Shown: positions 34,185-47,733 of the stretch, piece after piece
Layout: every line of letters starts with the position of its first letter
Numbering within the stretch: the first letter of the stretch is position 1
Source: Eriocheir sinensis
Lineage: Eukaryota > Arthropoda > Malacostraca > Decapoda > Varunidae
Length of the DNA stretch: 64,000 bases
Direction: 5' to 3'
Assembly (NCBI RefSeq): GCF_024679095.1
Contig: NC_066570.1
Span: 10,394,804-10,458,803 of the forward strand
The notes under the pieces: model-generated
What the model saw: the letters and a program-made list of their open reading frames with translations, nothing else
The model's database searches: none
What the model was told of the DNA's origin: nothing
Translations under genes and position numbers: made by a program

Positions 34185-35414
34185 TTACGGTGGAGCTGCT
34201 GGTGTTCTCGCCTCCGCGTTTTTTGGCTTTCGAAGAGCCACTTGGTCACAGAGCAGCCTCCCAAAACGGGGTGCTCCAACAGGGTTTAAGTGAATGCCAT
34301 CAGAAAGGAACAAGTCTGAATCGTAGTAAAAATTGTTCCACAAGTTAGCGAACTGGACGTTTTCTTGTGAGCAAAGGGACTGAAGTCTGTTGTTTGTGCT
34401 GAAGGCCTTACTGTAAAAGCTAGATTCGGCACCGACCCTCGGGAGGATTCCTGAGATTATGATGTTACTGGCATCCGTTTTACGTTTATACTGCTTGATC
34501 ATGCGGCGGTATTTCTCAAGCAGTTCCTCAGAAAGGGTTGTCTTTACGTCATTTGTCCCCGCGTGAATGACAAAGAGGGTGTTTCGGTCGGCATTTCTCG
34601 TGACATCATCGCACGCTGCGGTGATGTCGTCCAGTCTGGCACCTGGATAGCAGTAACGTTTTCTGCGGCCGTTTGATGAACGACCACAGAACTCAACCAG
34701 CTGGCCACGCACCATGGAGTCCCCATCTAGGCGAGTCTCGAACTCATCCTCCATGGTGTCTGCCAGCACCTGGAACCTATTGAAGGTAGTGGGGGTCAGT
34801 AAATCCTTGGTTGCCTGCTTCGGTTTGGCTCCATTCCTTACAGGTATGAACCCGACATCCTGTGAAGCAGGAAGAGAAGCGTTAAGTGGGGCAGGCTGGA
34901 AGTTGTCCTGTGAGGCAGGCTGGGAGTTAGCCTGTGAAGCAGGCTGAGGGTTAGCCTGTGAGGCAGGCTGGGGGTCAGCCTGTGAGGCAGGCTGGCGGTT
35001 GTTCTGTGAGGCAGGCCGGGGGTTAGCCTGTGAGGCAGGCTGGGGGTTAGCCTGTGAGGCAGGCTGGGGGTTAGCCTGTGAGGCAGGCTAGGGGTTATCC
35101 TGTGAGGCAGGCTGGGAGTCAACCTGTGAGGCAGGTAACACGTCCTCCCGTGAAGCAGGAGGGTCGTCTGGAGAGGGCACAGTCTCAGTGGAGGGCCTCT
35201 CCACCATCGATGGTGGAGTCACTGCCACATTAGTTAAAACAAATTCCTGAAGGGCTACAAATTTCTTTTCAAGATCATTGTGCTTGACTTTCCGTTCAGT
35301 CACAGCCTTCTGAAGATGTAATCTTTGAACGCAGAGGCGGCAAGTTTTACTCAGCTGGAAGAACTGAGCTGCAAAACGTCCGGGACAGACGTCACACTTA
35401 AGGTTCGAAGGCAT
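34185..35414 (-). pseudogene. Family E CR1-like ORF1, left arm (premature stop)
   Basis: Begins MPSNLKCDVCPGRFAAQFF with paired CX2C zinc-binding motifs (CDVC and CRLC). A TAG near 35089 falls in the 24-bp peptide repeats. The esterase frame (34185-34769) is open, with LDGDSMVRGQLVEF, FVIHAGTNDVKT and FLSDGIHLNPVG (Ser, Asn, Asp-His of SGNH hydrolases). The right-arm copy (47734-48984) has no stop. Confidence 0.85.
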
Positions 35415-36300
35415 TGTTAGAAATTTAAGCGAGTTAACAGTTTGGGCAAATATTAAAAGCGCTTTCGAAATAACTTAAATTGTGACCATAAATTGAATTG
35501 TATAAAAATTGTGCATGGAAATTATATACTGCTGTGTTAGATGCCTCCAACACTGGGAGTTCGCTCCCACAGGGTCTTGAAAACGCCTTAAAGACCAATC
35601 GCTTGTCCTGAGCCTCGGTCACGAGAGAGACTTTCACAACCCGGCGCTTTTCAGCTATTGTCCTCGAAGTTTTGTCCCATAGCACGGGGCCGGCGTAGTC
35701 ACTCAGAGCAAAGCTGGCAAGGGAGGAAAGGAACCAGCAATTCGTTCCCACTTTCCAAAACGTCTAACACAACTCTGCGATCCTTTCGAGGCCTGGCCAG
35801 TGGCACCTGTCACCAGGTGTTCTCCACCAACTCTAGAGAGTATCAGACGCCCTTCCTGAGAGACCAAAAGACTGAAATATTCCTTGAGTATAAGAAAAAC
35901 CCTCAGAAACTCCACCTAGAAGCCGGGAGGTACAACCTCAAATGGCCCACGGAAGACATCTCTTTCAGGAGAAAACAAGAACCAGCTGTTATGCAGAATA
36001 GGGATGGGAGTACCGTCGATAGAGGGGAGGGAGGGGGAGCTCACACCGACAACTGGTTCCCAGGGAGGCTTTTTTTTTAGTGTAGAGGTCGCCACACTCC
36101 TCTACACCGCAGGCCTAAATAATTTGGCACGGTCCAGCTGACTAGGACCCTGGAACTCCAGCCATTGTCTCATAAAGAGATCCTCTGCCTGCAGTCCAAT
36201 CCACCACTGCTGCTGCCCAGAGGCTTCACCGTGACCCTGGCACGGGAGACAGATCAGGTATTACACCTTGTCCAAGGGTGACCTGAGACTATGCAGGGCA
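35415..36300 (-). other. Shared 5' region between family A ORF1 start and family E ORF1, left arm
   Basis: Inverted counterpart of about 46830-47733. It is probably the 5' UTR of the family E element, which seems to have inserted into a family A ORF1. A 140-codon frame on the plus strand (35658-36080) is conserved in the other arm as a 194-codon frame. Confidence 0.5.
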
Positions 36301-36719
36301 GGGACGTCTAGTTCCCTGAGGTGAAAACAATTCACCCGCATACCGGAGGAGGAGGAGGAGGGGGGGACGGAAGAGGAAGGCGGGGAGGAGGAGGAGGAGG
36401 AGGAGGAGGAGGGGTGGGGAGAGGGGAGAGTGGAAAAGGTCGAGGAGGAGGATGGGAGGGGCTGCTGTGTGGGAGAAAAGAATACCAAAGCCGGTGTTGG
36501 AGGGGAGGAAGACGAGGAAGAAGAGGAGACGGGGCTTGTTGCTGCTGTACTAACTAATAAGTCTACCTGGGCGGCGAGAGTCGTAACCCTATTCTGTAAC
36601 TCTATGATCCTCTGATCATCCCTCTGAGTCTTAACGCAGAACCTACAAACGTCCTTGGAAAGAAAGTACTGCTTGGCCATGCGTAGGCCACACCCGGAAC
36701 AAGGCTTGAAGGACGGCAT
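36261..36719 (-). pseudogene. Family A CR1-like ORF1 N-terminus, left arm
   Basis: MPSFKPCSGCGLRMAKQYFL with CSGC and CRFC zinc-binding pairs, then RIIELQNRVTTLAAQVDLLV (predicted coiled coil) and a Ser/Pro linker. The frame then ends in unrelated sequence (GMRVNCFHLREL). It corresponds closely to the ORF1 start at 53789. Confidence 0.75.
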
Positions 36720-37400
36720 GGTGAAGATATGGGCGAGGCAAGACGAAAATAATTTGGCGCGTTAGGATAATAACAAAAGTCCGCAGCTGCGGTGAGGTCG
36801 TCAGGTCAAATCTCTTGGGAAAAACGTGTATGTAGGAAAACAAACCATCAGCTGGTGTCAGGTCGCAGTCAGGTCAACTCCCCGGGGAAAAGGGTGTGGG
36901 TTATTTCTACCTACCAAGACAAAACACGTGCCTATATTATTATACTGAGAAATCACTTACGTAAATAAGATAATAACTGTGTTCACTAGGTTTGCGTGGA
37001 AAGGTGAATTATCTAGTGTTTTGTGTGGACTTAGAAATTAACGTAGCTTGGCGCGCCTGATTCACGTGTTCCTATTATCACAAAACAGTAAAGTATCCTA
37101 ATAGTAGAAGGAAAAGAAAACACAAAAGCAATATAAAACCGTGTAGCACTGGGTTCGCGTGAAAGAGTGTTAAAGTTAGTGTAGGTGTGGGAAGCTTAAT
37201 AAACTTGGCCTAGAACTAACTGTGGATAACTATCTAACTAGGTAAATACTAAATCAGAACAGTTAGCGGTCTGTAGTATGCAGGAAGTGGTAATCCTCCT
37301 GATTGTGTAGTCCTCCAGCACAGCATCAGGCTCCCAAACACAGAACGCTTCAAAGCACACCACAAAAGCAGAGGAAAAAGGCTAGTTGGCACCACACAGC
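36720..37400 (-). other. Family A CR1-like 5' UTR, left arm
   Basis: The reverse complement matches 53085-53788 in order, including GCTGCTGTGTGGTGCC at the 5' edge and GATTTCTCAGTATA further in. No gene. Confidence 0.6.
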
Positions 37401-37446
37401 AGCGGAGCAAAAAGTCAACGTCTTAACCCTAGGACGGTGAACTCGC

Positions 37447-37451
<5 letters not shown>

Positions 37452-37507
<56 letters not shown>
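37452..37507. repeat. (CT)n microsatellite, left arm
   Basis: The counterpart of (GA)n at 45702-45728. Confidence 0.95.
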
Positions 37508-37512
<5 letters not shown>

Positions 37513-37844
37513 ACGTTTTATATTATATCTTTAGCTTGGCTGTGCAGGACGCGAGAGTGAGACCTACGTGAGGCTTCCGTGATGTTAGAAGGGTGAATGG
37601 TGCAGCACCATCGCATGAGCAACGTTGCCAAATGAAATGGAAGGGTTACAGAGTCGTTGTCTTTCCCTCACCTCCCAAGCCATTCATAACACCATGCATA
37701 TAATTATATACACTCCACAAATAGATATCGTATAGACTAACAGTGAGACAGATCGCCATGAGCAGGTCATTGCTAGATGTGTACACAATGGGAATTTCCC
37801 CGGGCCAAGCCACAGGGCTCAAGTTAGGGCCGGTCAACTATAGT

Positions 37845-38755
<911 letters not shown>

Positions 38756-38795
38756 AATGCATATATTGTGAAAGTGTTTTTTTTTCGGTTTTCAG

Positions 38796-38955
38796 TAATG
38801 CCCTCGTTAGTGCTGTTTTTTCCTCTGGGGATGGCTCATGGCATCTGAAACTAGTTGGAACCGTGACCTTCAAAGAAATGGAATTGACGCAGCCTCTTTG
38901 GCCCACTCCTTCCTTCAACTTACATGGACGTCTTGTGCGTTTGGCTTGCACTCAG
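38796..38955 (+). CDS. Candidate host exon (160 bp), ionotropic-receptor-like
   Basis: Acceptor TTTTTTTTTCGGTTTTCAG before 38796, donor GTTAGT after 38955 with CAG at the exon end. The phase is one base plus 53 full codons, all open. The peptide starts [17 protein letters not shown] and ends [16 protein letters not shown]. The last part resembles the 'L-x-G-R-x-[IVL]-R-[IVL]-A' strand that opens the ligand-binding domain of arthropod ionotropic receptors. The start phase matches the end of the exon at 18612-18838. It lies in the spacer of the inverted duplication. No further exon was found to 64000. The exon call is moderate; the family assignment is weak. Confidence 0.45.
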
Positions 38956-39404
<449 letters not shown>

Positions 39405-39862
39405 TACCCTCTCGAGTTTCGCGCTTGCCTCTTTCCGAAGGTATAGCGCTAAACTCGTGGTATTGAAAACACTGTAAAAGCGCTTATTCGTTCCGGCCCG
39501 TGGAGAAGCGTTTATTTTTTTTTATTTTTTTATTTATTTTTTTTTTTTTTGTGTGTGTGTAAAGGCCAAAGCGCCGGTAAGTTTTCACGAGGCCCACGAG
39601 AGTTTAATGGATAAGACGCGGCCCCCATATAACCTTTGCTGGTGCGGGCTAATGTTATCTTTAATGGCTGCCGTGATGTATGACTCAGGCTTGGTCCACT
39701 TTACTCCCTAGTTATCTCAAAATACGTACCTTTAAATTGTTCGCTCAGCTGCAATTTCATGCTCTTGTAAAAACAAAAACAACAACTAGGGTACAAATTT
39801 TATTGAAAAGTAAAAAAAAAAAGAAAAAAATCAAGAAAAGAATCTCACAGTTCATTGACTCA

Positions 39863-40490
39863 CTATTGATCACGGTCCGCCAGGGCGAAGCCTTCAAATT
39901 CGTTGCCCAAATCCTCGGGGGCTACATTACCATACTCAAAGAGATCATCATCTTTTTCAGCAGCAACTACAGCAGGTTGTGTGTCTTCTTGTTCGTCACG
40001 TTTTCTTAAGTACCGTGTGATCAAGGCTTGTTGTCGGCTTTTCACTCGTGTTTGGTACATCTGTTCATATTCATTTAATTCATTCGGAATTACGTGGATG
40101 CATGTCTCACGTCGATCAGAATTAGAATCAAAACTGCGAATAGCCTCCTTCTGTTACTGCAAATATTTATGTTAATTGGTGCATAGTTGGCTCGTCTTTC
40201 TTTTCTTCATTTTCTTTCTCCTCGTCTTCCTCTTCCATCATGTCTTTTGCATTGGGTTCGGTGATTCTTTCCCCTATGAGTTCTTCCATGTCCGCAGCAC
40301 TGACAAGGTCATACCCACTGATGGGTAAAATTTTGGCTGCCTGAAGCAGCGAATCCATAGCTGCTGCTTCAGTTTGTCTCTCCAGTGCTGTATTGCGCTC
40401 AGCTCCACTTGCTGCTTCAACCCACGGGAGAACTCTCCTCCACCCATGCTGCACTGTAGCAGTATTGACAAAGTGCCAACATTCCACCAT
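39863..40490 (-). pseudogene. Tigger transposase C-terminal region
   Basis: After the insertion the minus strand reads MVECWHFVNTATVQHGWRRV, the helical region that follows the third catalytic residue in Tigger proteins. An acidic stretch (MMEEEDEEKENEEKKDE) and a second frame (39863-40060) with RKRDEQEDTQPA follow. Confidence 0.6.
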
Positions 40491-40992
40491 TAAGACTACA
40501 GCTTTCTTGATACTAAAACTGCGAAAGAATCTATGTTCTGTTATAATTTCCTTGGATCTGCTTGGGATGTTGTTTCCCTCTCTGTCTTATGTGCTGCTTG
40601 CGAGTGATGCGGGGCTGCAACCTCTGGCGCACTGTTTACTTGCATTATTAACTGAAATATATGAAAAATAAACATGCAATGACAGGTAGATCCAACCGTG
40701 AAAGAAAAATGTTGATTGTATGAGTTATGTGGCATTGGTGGGTAAGGAAGGGGAGATACGACATGAGTAGAGTTGCCAGATGGTGATTATAATTGGTAGT
40801 TAGTACGTACACTTCAATCTGCGTGTGGGTGAATGCCTGTCTGGTCGTCTGGTTCATCACCAATCTCACCTTCCACCTGCAACCGTTTATAAATGAGGAT
40901 ATTAATAGTAATATAATAATAATAATAATATAGCATTACTAACATTAATTGTTTTTTTTTAGTCAACACTAGGAAACTCTACGTTTCAAGGC

Positions 40993-40994
<2 letters not shown>

Positions 40995-41044
<50 letters not shown>

Positions 41045-41236
41045 CCCTCCGAAGAGGGGGGGAGCACGGGCCTTTAATTGTCAATGGCAATCCCTAGGAC
41101 GGTGCCGACCAAGGATTCTAGAGTATAATTCTTTGGTGCCGACGGACCGACTCTGTCGGTTGGTGTCAGCCCAGCCGACCAAGTTGGTCTGTCGACGCGT
41201 GGACTGGCGCGTCTGGTGTGTGTGCGTGTATGTGAT

Positions 41237-41268
<32 letters not shown>

Positions 41269-41270
41269 GA
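40995..41270. other. Insertion inside the Tigger transposase gene, flanked by (GT)n and (CT)n
   Basis: Between (GT)n 40995-41040 and (CT)n 41243-41268 lies about 200 bp of GC-rich DNA with repeated words GGTGCCGAC and inverted GTCGGTTGG/CCGACCAA. It is unrelated to the transposase and of unknown origin. Confidence 0.6.
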
Positions 41271-42518
41271 CGAATATATATGCATGTTCTATTTACATCG
41301 CCAGTATCCAGTGCATTCTCAAGCTCCTTCCAAGTTCTCCTGTAAAATTCTAGCTTGACATTGGCGATAATTTCTTGATCCAAGGGCTGTAGTATAGAGG
41401 TTGTGTTAGGGTGAAGAGACACGACCTCACAGTGAGGATGACGGCCTTTCAGAAACGTTGGATGTCCGGGAGCGTTGTCCAACAACAGCATTAGTTTGAA
41501 AGTCAGATTGTTCTTCTCGTAGTATTTCTTTCCTTCAGGTATGAAGTGGTTATCAAACCAATCTAAGCAGGCGACAGCTGTCATATATCCTTTCTTGTTG
41601 CTGGTCCAGTGCACATTCAGATTTTTCATGTCCTTGTGACGGTAAGAGTGAGGGCGGGCAGCGGTGTGCAAAACAAGTGGCTTCATTTTACAGTCTCCAG
41701 TTGCATTGACTGTAAAAAGGACACTGAAGCGTTGCTACTTTTTTGTTCTCTCTGGGCTTCCTTTCCTTGGCAATTATGGTTGATTTTGGTTGTCGTTTCC
41801 AGTGAAATCCAGTTTCATCGGCATCAAATATTTGACGAAGATCGTAACCGCCGTCCTCTATCATCTGTTTCACGATACCAGTGAAACCTTCCACCTCTTC
41901 TGTAGATGCGTCTGCTGCTTCACCTAGACATCGTGCCCTTTTGAGCGAGTGTCTCTTCTTGAACTTTGAGAACCATCCATTACTAGCATAGAAAGGTGGT
42001 GGATTATCAATGTTTAACTTGCATGCTACTGCAGCATATATCTCCCTTGCCTTTTGTCTCGCCTGATTAGAAGATATGCATACATCTCCGTCATTTTTGC
42101 CATTAATATATTTCTTCAAATAAAATTATGTAATTACCATCAACTTGCTTGTAGGATGCGTGATGTGAGCAACTTGAATTACAGAGCTCCCCCGAGCATC
42201 TTTCAGGACGCGTCTGATTTCCTCACGTTTCGTTCTTATTCCCCTAACAGTAGATTCACTAATGTTGAACATGTTTCCAACGGCAGCAGGTCCCATTCCA
42301 GCATCAAGCTTATCCAACACTTCACCTTTTTCCTTCATATTTAACAACCTTTTCTTCTTACCCTGCCTCTCTGGCCTACTTCTTTTTGCCAAAGTGGGTT
42401 TCTTAGAGCCACATCCTGCCGCGCCAAATTGATTTCCTGACATTACTAGTAAATAGCTCGCTATCTGGACGCTGGTGAAGGAAGATGATCGACACGTAAA
42501 TACGGTCAACACGGTCAC
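41081..42518 (-). pseudogene. Tigger/pogo transposase: HTH, CENP-B and DDE core, frameshifted
   Basis: Three open frames in order. 42126-42518 begins MSGNQFGAAGC (Met near 42443) and has the pipsqueak-type HTH (GPAAVGNMFNISESTVRGI). 41688-42119 has the CENP-B HTH (ASNGWFSKFKKRHSLKRAR) and the first catalytic Asp (FDADETGFHWKR). 41271-41686 has AVACLDWFDNHFIPEG and the second Asp in LMLLLDNAPGHP, followed by TTSILQPLDQEIIANVK. The frame is then cut at KELENALDTGDVNRT by inserted DNA (40995-41270). The frame breaks between the three parts may include degraded splice sites or frameshifts. Confidence 0.85.
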
Positions 42519-42530
42519 CCAACTGAGGGG

Positions 42531-43047
<517 letters not shown>

Positions 43048-43249
43048 CATATCCAGTGCTTCAAATACAAGCAAAGCATACACCATTCTATGCATGCTAG
43101 ATTACTATAATGCCTTTGCAACTGTGGTAACCTGATGTCACACTGGTCCTGTGTCCCAGGGTATGGGTTCCCTAACACCACAGGCTCAAGGGCCAATGTT
43201 ACGGAGATGAGCACCGAGACCACGCGCTGCTACAGCGTATGCCCCCAAC

Positions 43250-44520
43250 CCCAACAGAGCAGAGAACAAAAGCTTCTGAGCATTACAACTGAAATAAACA
43301 ATGGGAGACACTCAAAGCTTGTTAACTGAACATGACCCGATTTATAACAGGCAAAACCAACAATGGTGCTTTATATACAATAAAAACTGTATAACAATGT
43401 TGCAAGGCACATCAATATAAGAGCAAAGCATCATAAAACATGCTGAAATACATGATGGAGGATATCAAGAAGGTAACACATGAGTTGTCTTAAATGGAAT
43501 GCAATAACTTGATGGTCCTGGGAGACAGCCGAGCCTGGAGGTGAAAATGGGATGTAGGACACGGTATGATCTCACAAGCTCTGACCTTGGTGTCAGGGTC
43601 ATGAAGATATTAAGCTCAGTAGGCATAACTATGCAGCGGAGGCACATATGATAAAAGCATGTGAGACAAAATAAGGCAACTCATAGTGTAAGAAAATAGC
43701 AGGAAAGTTATGCTGCAGTATGTGACACACCAAATTACAGGGCAGGGAGTGATATGTATTTCATAGGCTACATCAGTAAACATGTAGCATTTATTGCAGG
43801 AACCACGCATTAAAGTTGGATGTAATAAAATATATGTTTTTAGCACACATTAAAGTTGGATGTAATAAAATCATTTGATATGAAACTCCTTGAACTGGCC
43901 AACCAAACAAACCACTCTCTGTCCACCCCCACTCCTCAAAAAAGCATTATTTTTCATAAGGTTTATGAGGCATTAGTCAAGAATATCAACTGCCATAACA
44001 TTTTGTCAAAATCATATCATATAAAGCAGAAAAAAATTGCATGCTGTAATACAAACAAGATTACTCTTGGAAGCCACATTAATGATGCCAGACACGTGAT
44101 GATATACACTTAGTGTGATGAAATTACATGCTGTATTTCACATTATGAAACCAAGCCAAGTGTCACTGCAGCACATTATTAGGTAAGGCAGACACCAAAA
44201 GCTTGTTACCTGAACAACATTAAACATAACAGGCAAAATCCACAATAAAGCATTGCATACTGTTGGGGAAGGGCAGAGAACAAATGCTTCCAAGCATTAC
44301 ACCTGAAATAAACAATGGCAGATATTCAAAGCTTGTGAGCTGAACAATATCTGATTTATAACAGGCAAAACCAACAATGGTGCATTACATCCTATATCTG
44401 GCAGGGGATTCCTTGCATTACAACTGGAAAGTGGCAGACACCTAAAGCTTGTTAAATGAACAAGATCTGATTTATAACAGGCAAAACCAACAATGGTGCA
44501 TTACGTGTGATATCTGGCAG
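43250..44520. repeat. Degenerate ~110-bp repeat cluster
   Basis: The words CAAAGCTTGT(T/G)A, GATTTATAACAGGCAAAACC and AACAATGGTGC recur near 43310-43365, 44195-44230, 44330-44390 and 44440-44505. A 24-bp word (CATTAAAGTTGGATGTAATAAAAT) is repeated at 43809 and 43849. No gene is supported. Confidence 0.7.
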
Positions 44521-44530
44521 GGAAGATAAA

Positions 44531-44533
<3 letters not shown>

Positions 44534-44620
<87 letters not shown>
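44534..44620. repeat. (TA)n at inner end of right arm
   Basis: Mirrors (TA)n 38641-38746 at the left arm. Confidence 0.95.
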
Positions 44621-44622
<2 letters not shown>

Positions 44623-44779
44623 TACTATGAAGCACATGCTGTATATGGGCGTGGGAGGGAAGGTAGATGTAGAAAGGCAGAGACAGAAAAGTTTGACCAG
44701 GCATTGTCGCTTGTTCACTGGCATTCTCGACTAGCACCTTCCACCACAGCAGTCGAAACGAGCCCGATTTTACAGGGTT

Positions 44780-45380
44780 GAATCTGGTCTGAGATCCCGC
44801 CAGCTGTACCGCTTTCTATGGCGCTTCTTTGATCAGCTTTGTGTACCCGAAGGTATGCCCTTGCGCCATATTTGCTTGTTGAGCACTGGTAGTTGGGCCT
44901 TCCTGATGTTTTGGGATGCTGAGCTGGTCTTCATTGATGTAAGATTCTTGTGCCGCGAAGCTGTAACATTCATCCACAGCTTTAAAAGTCACCCTTACCC
45001 AGCTTCCAGAGCTCGAACGACGATGGGGCCGTATGACAGTAGCGCTCGCTCCCGAGATGCATATTGGGCCATTCATTTCATATTCAATCGTTCGTGACCT
45101 TGACGGTTACTCCCCATTTTCGCCCTCTGATTGCTCTTTCAACGTGTTATAGGCTCCTCTTCTAGAGATCTTATCGTTTCCTTGCGCGTGAGATCTTCTC
45201 TCCATTCATAATTAACACTTTACGTTGTTTATATTGCTTGACCTTCATATCCTCAACTTCCTTCTGCGTGAAGATTCCGAATGTTCGTTTAACTTGTTGA
45301 TGGTCTGTTAGTGATCTTACGTTGTCTCGCGCTTCGCGAAAATTTCCACGGTGCTGATATGCTATCTGCTATAGTTGACC
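44780..45380 (-). pseudogene. L1-like ORF1 remnant, right arm
   Basis: Minus-strand frames contain SYINEDQLSIPKHQEGPTTS, matching the IYINEDLCPASQ region of the left copy, and coiled-coil codons near 45200-45300. It is more decayed than the left copy. Confidence 0.6.
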
Positions 45381-45696
45381 GTAACCCCGAGGCCCACCAG
45401 CAAGCTTGGCCGGGGAAATTCCATTGTGTACACATCTAGCAGCCGACCTACGCTCCATGGCGATCACCATGCTCTTTCATTGAAGTCTATACGATATCTA
45501 TTTGTGGGTGTATATGATATATGCATGGTGTTATGAATGGCTTGGAAGTGAGGAAAGACAACGACTCATAACCCTTCCATTTCATTGGCGTTGTCATGCG
45601 ATAGTGCTGTCCTCCTTCTAACATCACGGAAGCCTCACGATAAGGTCCTCGCTTTCTCACGTCCCTGCACGACAACTAAAGATATATTATAAACGT

Positions 45697-45727
<31 letters not shown>

Positions 45728-45764
45728 GGGTGGCAGGGATTCACCGTCTAGGGTTAGACGTTGA
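45381..45764. other. Flank between L1-like remnant and CR1-like 5' UTR, right arm
   Basis: Counterpart of 37400-37845. It includes (GA)n 45702-45728. No gene. Confidence 0.6.
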
Positions 45765-46830
45765 CTTTTATCACTGCTGTGTGGTGCCAATAACCTTTCC
45801 TCTTTCTTTGTGTGATCAATGCTTTTGAAGGCGTTCTACCGGTAAGCGGGGAGCTTGTGCTTTAATGCTGGAGAGACTACAATCAAGGAAGACTTCACCA
45901 CTACCTGCACCATACTATGAACCGCTAAATATTCTGATTTTAGTATTTACCTGAACCCGATGTGATCCACAGTTAGTTCTAAAATTACGTCTGTTAACTA
46001 CCTACACCAGCTTCCAGCACTTTTCACGACGGTACTACACGGTTTTTATATTGCTTTTTGTGTTTCTTTTCAGCTTCTACTATTAGGATACGTTACTGTT
46101 TTGTGATAGTAGAACACGTAAGATCAGTGCCCGCAAAGCTACATTAATTTCTAGAAAGTCCACAAAACACTGAACAATTCACCTTTCACGCAAACTATTG
46201 AACAGTTATTATCTTATTCACGTAAATGATTTCTCAGTATAATAATATAGGCGTGTTTTATGCAGTAGGTAGAAACCTTTACCCTTTTCAGGGAGTTGAC
46301 CTGACTGCGACCTGACACCCAGCTTTGATGGTTTGTTTTCCTACATACACGTTTTCCCAGAGATTTGACCTGACGACCTCACCGCAACTGGACTTACTGT
46401 TGTCCATCTCTTGCATAAAATTATTTTCGTACCTCATATATCTTCACCATGCGATCGCTAAACTTGTTCCGGTGTAGCCCGCATGGCCAAGCAGTACTTC
46501 TTTCAGGACGTTTATGAGTTCTGCATTAGGGCTGGAGGATGATCAGAGGGATCATGCGAAGTTAGAATAAGTTACGGCTCTCGCCGCCCAAATCAGGCAC
46601 TTATTGAATTAATACCAGCCGTAACAAAGCCCCGTCTCCTCTTCTTCTCACGTCTTCCCTCCCCTCCATGGCAACTTTGATATTCCTTTTCTCAGCAGCC
46701 TCCATCCTCCTCCTCGGCCTTTTCACTCTCCCTCTCCCACCCCTCCTCCTCTCACTCCTCCTCCTCCTCCCACTTATTCCTCTTCCATCCCTCTCCTCCT
46801 CTCCAGTATGCGGGTGAATTGTTTTCACCT
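45765..46830 (+). pseudogene. Family A CR1-like 5' UTR and ORF1 start, right arm
   Basis: Begins CACTGCTGTGTGGTGCC, as at 53083. The 5' UTR shows GATTTCTCAGTATAATAATATAGGC. ORF1 (46449 on) is frameshifted, but MAKQYF and a degenerate coiled-coil region are visible, then CT-rich DNA. It stops near 46815 where the family E 5' region begins. Confidence 0.65.
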
Positions 46831-47733
46831 CAGGGAACTAGACGTCCCTGCCCTGCATAGTCTCAGGTCACCCTTGGACAAGGTGTAATACCTGATCTGT
46901 CTTCCGTGCCAGGGTCACGGTGAAGCCTCTGGGCAGCAGCAGTGGTGGATTGGACTGCAGGCAGAGGATCTCTTTATGAGACAATGGCTGGAGTTCCAGG
47001 GTTCTAGTCAGCTGGACCGTGCCTAATTATTTAGGCCTGCGGTGTAGAGGAGTGTGGCGACCTCTACACTAAAAAAAAGCCTCCCTGGGAACCAGTTGTC
47101 GGTGTGAGCTCCCCGTCCCTCCCCTCTATCGACGGTACTCCCATCCCTATTCTGCATAACAGCTGGTTCTTGTTTTCTCCTGAAAGAAATGTCTTCCGTG
47201 GGCCATTTGAGGTTGTACCTCCCGGCTTCTAGGTGGAGTTTCTGAGGGTTTTTCTTATACTCAAGGAATATTTCAGTCTTTTGGTCTCTCAGGAAGGGCG
47301 TCTGATACTCTCTAGAGTTGGGGGAGAACACCTGGTGACAGGTGCCACTGGCGAGGCCTCGAAAGGGTCGCAGATTTGGGTTAGACGTTTCGGAAAGTGG
47401 GAACGAATTGCTGGTTCCTCTCCTCCCTTGCCAGCTCTGCTCAGTGTGACTACGCCGGCCCCGTTCTATGGGACAAAACTTCGAGGACAATAGCTGAAAA
47501 GCGCTGGGTTGTGAAAGTCTCTCTCGTGACTGAGGCTCAGGATAAGCGATTGGTCTTCGAGGCGTTTTCAAGACCCTGTGGGAGCGAACTCCCAGTGTTG
47601 GAGGCATCTAACACAGCAGTATCTAATTTCCATGCACAATTTTTATACAATTCAATTTAATGTCACAATTTAAGTTATTTCGAAAGCGCTTTTAAAATTT
47701 GCCCAAACTGTTAACTAGCTTAAATTTCTAACA
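46831..47733 (+). other. Probable 5' UTR of family E CR1-like element
   Basis: Matches the left arm (35415-36300) closely. It contains opposing open frames: minus 47023-47607 (194 codons) and plus 47397-47660. Neither has recognisable motifs. Confidence 0.5.
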
